Positions 6,726-10,987 of a stretch of 10,987 nucleotides of DNA are shown here, in pieces. Every line of letters starts with the position of its first letter. Within the stretch, counting starts at the first letter, position 1. The notes below the pieces were generated by a model. That model ran no database searches. It was not told where the DNA came from and worked only from the letters and a program-made list of their open reading frames with translations. Source of the DNA: Methanobacteriota archaeon (GTDB lineage: Archaea; Thermoplasmatota; Poseidoniia; Poseidoniales; Thalassarchaeaceae); the NCBI GenBank assembly GCA_002685895.1, contig NYYK01000092.1, forward strand, positions 1 through 10,987. Direction: 5' to 3'. Made by a program: the position numbers and the translations under genes.

Positions 6726-8663
6726 TTGGAGCCGATTGCGAGTGAAGCGCATATCACTAATTTTGAGGAATATCAAACGATGTGGAAGCGCAGTATTGAG
6801 GACCCTGCTGGCTTCTGGGGCGATATTGCAGAAGAATTCGAATGGTATCGAAAATGGGACGAAGTAGCCTCTTGGGATTTCGTGAATGGTGAAATCAAAT
6901 GGTTTGATGGAGCACAACTCAATGTCAGCGTAAACTGCCTTGACAGACATATTGCAGCAGGGAGGGGAGATTCACCTGCAATTTCATTTGAGGCTGATGA
7001 TGGCGAGGCCAGCACCTACTCGTTCAACGAAGTGCTCGAACAAGTCTCGCGTCTAGGCAACCTGATGCGAGCAAATGGTGTTGGCAAGGGTGACCGTGTT
7101 ACAGTCTACATGCCAATGATTCCCGAACTGGCATTCACACTGCTCGCATGTGCTAGAATTGGGGCTATCCACTCCGTGGTTTTCGGAGGATTCTCTGCTG
7201 ATTCACTTGCTCAACGTATTGTGGATTGCACTTCCGATGTGATGATTACTACTGACGCAGGAATCCGCGGTGGTCGAACTGTTCCTTTGAAATCAATAGG
7301 TGATGATGCCATCATACTAGCTGAAGCACAAGGCGTTACTGTCAGATGTGTGCTAGTCAACCACCGCGCGGGTGATGGAGTAGGAAGCGGCTCGCCCAAT
7401 TGGGTAGAGGGGAGAGATGTCGATATGGATGCAGGAATGGCATCCCAAAATACCGAATGTGAACCTGAAGTCATGGATGCTGAAGACCCATTGTTCATCC
7501 TTTACACCTCAGGCTCAACTGGCCAGCCAAAGGGAGTGATGCACTCACAAGCAGGGTACATGGTTTGGACTGCTACTACCTCCAAATATGTCTTTGATCT
7601 AGACCCAACTAGAGATTTACATTTCTGTACAGCCGACATTGGCTGGATTACTGGCCACTCATACATCGTTTACGGGCCACTCGCGTTAGGGTGTCACACA
7701 CTAATGTTCGAAGGAACTCCCACCTACCCCGACGCAGGTAGATTCTGGGAAATTTGTGACAAACACAAGCCTACCACATTTTACACTGCACCAACAGCAA
7801 TTCGTGCTTTGATGGTCTTTGGAGATGAACCCGTTACGCGCTACAAGCGCAGTTCAATTCGGGTATTGGGGACTGTTGGTGAGCCAATCAACCCTGAAGC
7901 ATGGATGTGGTACCACGAGGTCGTAGGAGACTGCACGAGACCTATTGTAGACACATGGTGGCAGACTGAAACTGGTGGAATCATGATTACACCCCTACCT
8001 GGGATGACTACCACCAAACCGGGCTCTGCAACTTATCCATTCTTTGGAGTCAACCCAAAAATAGTGCATGCAGATGGTTCTGAATGTGCTACGAATGAAG
8101 GAGGATATCTGATTGTTGAGCAAGCATGGCCTGGAATGATGAGAACTGTCTATGGGGACCATGATAGGTTCATCAAGACCTACTTTAGTCAGCAACCAGG
8201 GAGATATTTCACCGGAGATGGAGCACGCAAAGACGATGATGGATGCTTTTGGATAATGGGCAGAATTGATGATGTCATCAATGTATCAGGACACCGAATG
8301 GGAACTGCTGAAGTTGAATCAGCATTGGTTGAGCATGGTGCTGTCTGTGAAGCGGCAGTTGTTGGATTCCCACACGATATCAAAGGTCAGGGAATATACT
8401 GTTTCGTCACACTTGAAGGAGGGCACTCTCCATCAGAAGAGTTGCGCCAAGAACTTCGACAAGGTGTGCGCAGCATCATAGGTCCTATCGCCACACCTGA
8501 CAAGGTACACTTCACCCAAGTTCTTCCAAAGACACGCTCTGGGAAAATTATGCGACGTATTCTGAGAAAAATCGCTTCTGGAGATGTATCAGACATGGGG
8601 GATACAAGCACTCTTGCAGATCCAAGTGTGGTCACTGAATTAGTCAATAGTAGGCCAGAATGA
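6726..8663 (+). CDS. acs: Acetyl-CoA synthetase (AMP-forming)
   Basis: Activates acetate with ATP to acetyl-AMP and transfers it to CoA in the cytosol. From the TTG at 6726 it has 645 residues with all adenylate-forming-enzyme motifs: P-loop YTSGSTGQPKG (260-270), WWQTETGG (411-418, with the Trp that shapes the small acetate pocket), YFTGDGA (494-500), hinge motif GRIDDVINVSGHRMGTAE (512-529) and C-terminal PKTRSGKIMRR with catalytic Lys607, the residue that is acetylated in bacterial Acs. ADIGWITGHSYIVYGPL is typical of true Acs rather than longer-chain acyl-CoA synthetases. The first in-frame ATG (6780) would delete the conserved EEYQTMW segment, so TTG 6726 is the only plausible start downstream of the TAA at 6708; the likely original start is ATG 6669. 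deoC and an aldehyde dehydrogenase follow on the same strand, which fits removal of acetate formed from acetaldehyde. Confidence 0.95.
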   Translation: MEPIASEAHITNFEEYQTMWKRSIEDPAGFWGDIAEEFEWYRKWDEVASWDFVNGEIKWFDGAQLNVSVNCLDRHIAAGRGDSPAISFEADDGEASTYSFNEVLEQVSRLGNLMRANGVGKGDRVTVYMPMIPELAFTLLACARIGAIHSVVFGGFSADSLAQRIVDCTSDVMITTDAGIRGGRTVPLKSIGDDAIILAEAQGVTVRCVLVNHRAGDGVGSGSPNWVEGRDVDMDAGMASQNTECEPEVMDAEDPLFILYTSGSTGQPKGVMHSQAGYMVWTATTSKYVFDLDPTRDLHFCTADIGWITGHSYIVYGPLALGCHTLMFEGTPTYPDAGRFWEICDKHKPTTFYTAPTAIRALMVFGDEPVTRYKRSSIRVLGTVGEPINPEAWMWYHEVVGDCTRPIVDTWWQTETGGIMITPLPGMTTTKPGSATYPFFGVNPKIVHADGSECATNEGGYLIVEQAWPGMMRTVYGDHDRFIKTYFSQQPGRYFTGDGARKDDDGCFWIMGRIDDVINVSGHRMGTAEVESALVEHGAVCEAAVVGFPHDIKGQGIYCFVTLEGGHSPSEELRQELRQGVRSIIGPIATPDKVHFTQVLPKTRSGKIMRRILRKIASGDVSDMGDTSTLADPSVVTELVNSRPE

Positions 8664-8728
8664 GCCTAAAATCGATGCCGATTCATCTAAAACGGGGTTG
8701 CTAGGCGAATATTACAGGGGTGCAGTGT

Positions 8729-9685
8729 ATGGCCGTAGGTAACAGAAACGAGGGGACCCCCCTCGACCTAGACCTAATCAATAGGATTCAGGTCAACCGC
8801 TCCGCCTTAGAAAGGCGTGCTGCAAGCCTACCAAAACGACGTGCTGTGAAGAAAGATTGGCAAGTCGCTTGGATGTTACAAGCGATTCGCTGTATTGACT
8901 TGACCACCTTAGCAGGGGATGATACGCCTCAGCGTGTTGTTCGACTGGCACAAAAGGCGATTAGACCTGTTAGAAGTGATCTATTGAGCGCATTGGATTT
9001 GGATGTTGATACCGTTCATTGTGCTAGCGTCTGCGTCTATCACAGCATGGTAGCAAGCGTTGCACAGGCATTGGATGGAAGCCCTGTTGGAACTTGTGCA
9101 GTATCCACTGGATTCCCAGCAGGACATATTCCACATCCACAAAAGTTGGAGCAGATTGAGGCATCAGTCTCAGCAGGGGCAACTGAAATCGACATTGTAG
9201 TGAGCCGCCAAAATGTACTGCGTGGAGACTGGCAGGCGCTTTACGATGAAGTGAAGGATTTCCGCGCCGCATGTGGCGATGCACATCTCAAAACAATTCT
9301 AGCGACTGGAGAGCTTGCCAGCCTCAAACAGGTTGCACAAGCAAGCCAAGTCTGCATGGCAGCAGGAGCAGATTTCATCAAGACTAGCACCGGTAAGGAG
9401 AGTGTGAATGCTACACTTCCCGTTGGAATCGTAATGGCCCGCGCTGTCAGAGATTACTATGACAGAACCGGACAAAAAGTAGGATTCAAACCAGCTGGTG
9501 GAATCAGTAAAGCAAAAGTTGCAGTAGCGTGGCTGGCCATGATGAAGGAGGAATTGGGTGATGAATGGATGCAACCGGAACTCTTCAGAATCGGCGCATC
9601 TTCTCTGCTCGGAGATATTGAGAGGCAACTTGAATTCCACCTATCGGGACATTACTCCGCAGCAAACAGGCATCCAATGGCATGA
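8729..9685 (+). CDS. deoC: Deoxyribose-phosphate aldolase (class I, long DERA-like form)
   Basis: Cleaves 2-deoxyribose-5-phosphate to glyceraldehyde-3-phosphate and acetaldehyde. From ATG 8729 it has 318 residues. Visible motifs are IDLTTLAGDDTPQRV, ASVCVYHSMV, GFPAGHIPH, EIDIVVSR with catalytic Asp155, DFIKTSTGKESVNAT with the Schiff-base Lys218, and GFKPAGGI with Lys254. As I recall, the human DERA active-site residues have the same numbers, and the length matches the long eukaryote-like branch rather than the roughly 250-residue bacterial form. The frame opens at GTG 8720, but ATG 8729 is preferred because AGGGGTG (8716-8722) then lies 6 nt upstream as ribosome binding site. It is 65 bp after acs and 9 bp before the aldehyde dehydrogenase, which would consume its acetaldehyde product. 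Confidence 0.95.
   Translation: MAVGNRNEGTPLDLDLINRIQVNRSALERRAASLPKRRAVKKDWQVAWMLQAIRCIDLTTLAGDDTPQRVVRLAQKAIRPVRSDLLSALDLDVDTVHCASVCVYHSMVASVAQALDGSPVGTCAVSTGFPAGHIPHPQKLEQIEASVSAGATEIDIVVSRQNVLRGDWQALYDEVKDFRAACGDAHLKTILATGELASLKQVAQASQVCMAAGADFIKTSTGKESVNATLPVGIVMARAVRDYYDRTGQKVGFKPAGGISKAKVAVAWLAMMKEELGDEWMQPELFRIGASSLLGDIERQLEFHLSGHYSAANRHPMA
8749..8765 (+). repeat. GC-rich hairpin just inside deoC
   Basis: CGAGGGG-ACC-CCCCTCG forms a perfect 7-bp stem with a 3-nt loop, 20 nt after the preferred ATG of deoC. In mRNA it would be a stable structure near the ribosome footprint. It is not followed by a U-tract and is inside coding sequence, so it is not a terminator. Confidence 0.45.
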
Positions 9686-9690
9686 GGTGA
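9684..9690 (+). promoter_or_regulatory. Ribosome binding site overlapping the deoC stop
   Basis: GAGGTGA overlaps the TGA stop of deoC (9683-9685) and lies 4 nt before ATG 9695. It shows that deoC and the aldehyde dehydrogenase are one transcript with coupled translation. The same arrangement (GAGGTGA overlapping the upstream stop) couples the 192-residue and SPFH genes. Confidence 0.65.
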
Positions 9691-9694
9691 AAAT

Positions 9695-10987
9695 ATGACA
9701 GTGAAAGATATCTTGGAAACGCTGGAATGGGGGCCTGCTCCCGAATCAGACAAATTCGCAAGAGAATGGTTAGATGAACACGGGCCTAACTTTGGAATGT
9801 ACATCAATGGGTCATGGGTTAAGCCAAAAAGTGGGGAAAATTTTGAGACCCATAATCCTGCTACTGGTGAACTACTAGGCACAATATCACAAGCAGGCAA
9901 AACAGAGGTAGATGCAGCGGTAGCAGCAGCTCGCGCAGCACTACCTGGATGGTCATCCTCGCCCGGTCATGTCAGAGCACGGTACCTCTATGCTATCGCA
10001 CGACAAGTGCAGAAGCATCACCGTCTTCTTGCTGTCATTGAGACGCTAGACAATGGTAAGCCGATTCGTGAAACTCGTGATGCTGATGTGCCGCTAGTAG
10101 CCCGCCACTTCTACCACCATGCTGGTTGGGCACAACTGTTTGATGAAACCTTCCCCGGTTACGGCCCTGTTGGAGTGTGTGGCCAAGTTATTCCCTGGAA
10201 TTTCCCTCTCTTGATGCTCGCTTGGAAAATTGCACCTGCACTCGCAGCTGGTAACACAGTAGTCTTGAAGCCAGCAGAATTCACTTCGATTTCAGCACTA
10301 GCATTCGCAGCCATCTGTGATTCAATTGGATTACCGCCCGGCGTAGTCAATATCGTGACTGGAGATGGCTTGACTGGTGCATGTATCACCGAGCATGAGG
10401 ATATTGACAAGGTTGCATTTACTGGATCAACAGAAGTTGGTCGTATTATTCGCAAAGCTACTGCCGGCACAGGCAAGGGATTGACCCTAGAATTAGGTGG
10501 CAAAAGCCCCTTCATTGTCTTTGAAGATGCAGACATTGATTCAGCAATTGAAGGGCTGGTCAATGCCATATGGTTCAATCAGGGACAAGTCTGTTGTGCT
10601 GGTTCTAGACTCTTAGTACAGGAATCAATTTCTGAGATATTCCATCAAAAATTGCGCTCCCGTATGTCCAAACTGAGAATTGGCAATCCGATGGACAAGG
10701 CTGTTGACATGGGCGCAATTGTAGATGAAAGCCAGCGCAAAACCATTGCCGACTTATGCCAGTTGGGATGTGATGAAGGCGGTGTGATGTGGCAGCCTGA
10801 CACGGAAATGCCCGACAAGGGTTGTTTCTTCCCACCCACACTCTTCACCAATGTATCGCCTTCCTCAACCATCGTACAAGAGGAGATTTTCGGGCCTGTA
10901 CTAGTTGCCCTTACCTTCCGTACTCACAAGGAGGCTATTGCTCTAGCCAACAATACACGCTATGGATTGGCAGGTAGTGTCTGGAGC
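9695..10987 (+). CDS. Aldehyde dehydrogenase, ALDH16-like (3' end outside window)
   Basis: The first 431 residues of an NAD(P)-dependent aldehyde dehydrogenase; the frame is still open at the window edge. Motifs: IPWNFPLL with Asn169, VVLKPAE with Lys192, FTGSTEVGR (242-250), LELGGKSP with Glu266, and FNQGQVCCAGSR with catalytic Cys300. The N-terminal leader (TLEWGPAPES, then WLDEHG), the LYAIARQVQKH stretch and LDNGKPIRETRD followed by RHFYHHAGWAQ match the bacterial ALDH16 type that is commonly encoded next to deoC and usually carries a second, degenerate ALDH-like half, making it about 750-800 residues. Unlike vertebrate ALDH16A1, the catalytic Cys is present, so this copy should be active. 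Likely substrate: acetaldehyde released by DeoC, giving acetate for Acs (inference from context). Confidence 0.93.
   Translation, partial: MTVKDILETLEWGPAPESDKFAREWLDEHGPNFGMYINGSWVKPKSGENFETHNPATGELLGTISQAGKTEVDAAVAAARAALPGWSSSPGHVRARYLYAIARQVQKHHRLLAVIETLDNGKPIRETRDADVPLVARHFYHHAGWAQLFDETFPGYGPVGVCGQVIPWNFPLLMLAWKIAPALAAGNTVVLKPAEFTSISALAFAAICDSIGLPPGVVNIVTGDGLTGACITEHEDIDKVAFTGSTEVGRIIRKATAGTGKGLTLELGGKSPFIVFEDADIDSAIEGLVNAIWFNQGQVCCAGSRLLVQESISEIFHQKLRSRMSKLRIGNPMDKAVDMGAIVDESQRKTIADLCQLGCDEGGVMWQPDTEMPDKGCFFPPTLFTNVSPSSTIVQEEIFGPVLVALTFRTHKEAIALANNTRYGLAGSVWS

Noticed and set aside
6704..6800. ATG at 6704 as an alternative acs start through a frameshift
   Set aside because: Its product (MSNGNFHLW...) does not resemble Acs, while the frame from ATG 6669 matches the family on both sides of the TAA without any shift.
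6606..6950. Minus-strand 114-codon frame over the acs promoter and 5' end
   Set aside because: Antisense to the conserved Acs N-terminal region, with no family resemblance and no promoter.

Overview
The window reads as a stretch of chromosome from an uncultivated archaeon, most plausibly a planktonic marine euryarchaeote of the Marine Group II / Poseidoniales type. The archaeal call rests on a tRNA-Val gene without encoded CCA, on TATA-like boxes placed 24-28 nt upstream of several start codons (suggesting leaderless mRNAs mixed with Shine-Dalgarno-led genes), and on the protein types. The lineage is inference from overall feel; no marker gene is present. There is no rRNA, CRISPR array, insertion sequence or phage gene, and no gene-free stretch longer than about 150 bases.

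Left part (1-2525): a minus-strand pair, a 192-residue helical protein of unknown function followed by an SPFH/band-7-like protein with a long charged helical tail that runs off the window. The SPFH gene's ribosome binding site overlaps the stop of the first gene, so they are one operon. Divergent from it is a plus-strand PAP2-type membrane enzyme. One small AT-rich dyad between the two genes sits at TATA distance from both start codons.

Middle (2527-6417): a minus-strand Pit phosphate transporter fused to a C-terminal DUF47/PhoU-like domain, ending 1 bp from the PAP2 gene; a short plus-strand gene for a 49-residue single-span membrane protein with a strong Shine-Dalgarno; and a minus-strand membrane thiol-redox protein with an N-terminal thioredoxin-like domain followed by a CcdA/DsbD membrane domain. 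A tRNA-Val(CAC) gene lies upstream of the last one on the same strand.

Right part (6669-10987): a plus-strand metabolic block of acetyl-CoA synthetase, a 318-residue deoxyribose-phosphate aldolase of the long human-DERA-like type, and an ALDH16-type aldehyde dehydrogenase cut by the window edge. Together they would turn deoxyribose-5-phosphate into glyceraldehyde-3-phosphate plus acetaldehyde, acetaldehyde into acetate, and acetate into acetyl-CoA. This is a coherent route for using the sugar of DNA as carbon. The most striking single observation is that the acetyl-CoA synthetase frame extends upstream of its apparent TTG start into a perfectly family-like N-terminus interrupted by one in-frame TAA codon, with a TATA box correctly placed for the upstream ATG.

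I found no clear new defence or mobile system. The best candidates for something undescribed are the SPFH plus 192-residue pair and the 49-residue membrane protein.
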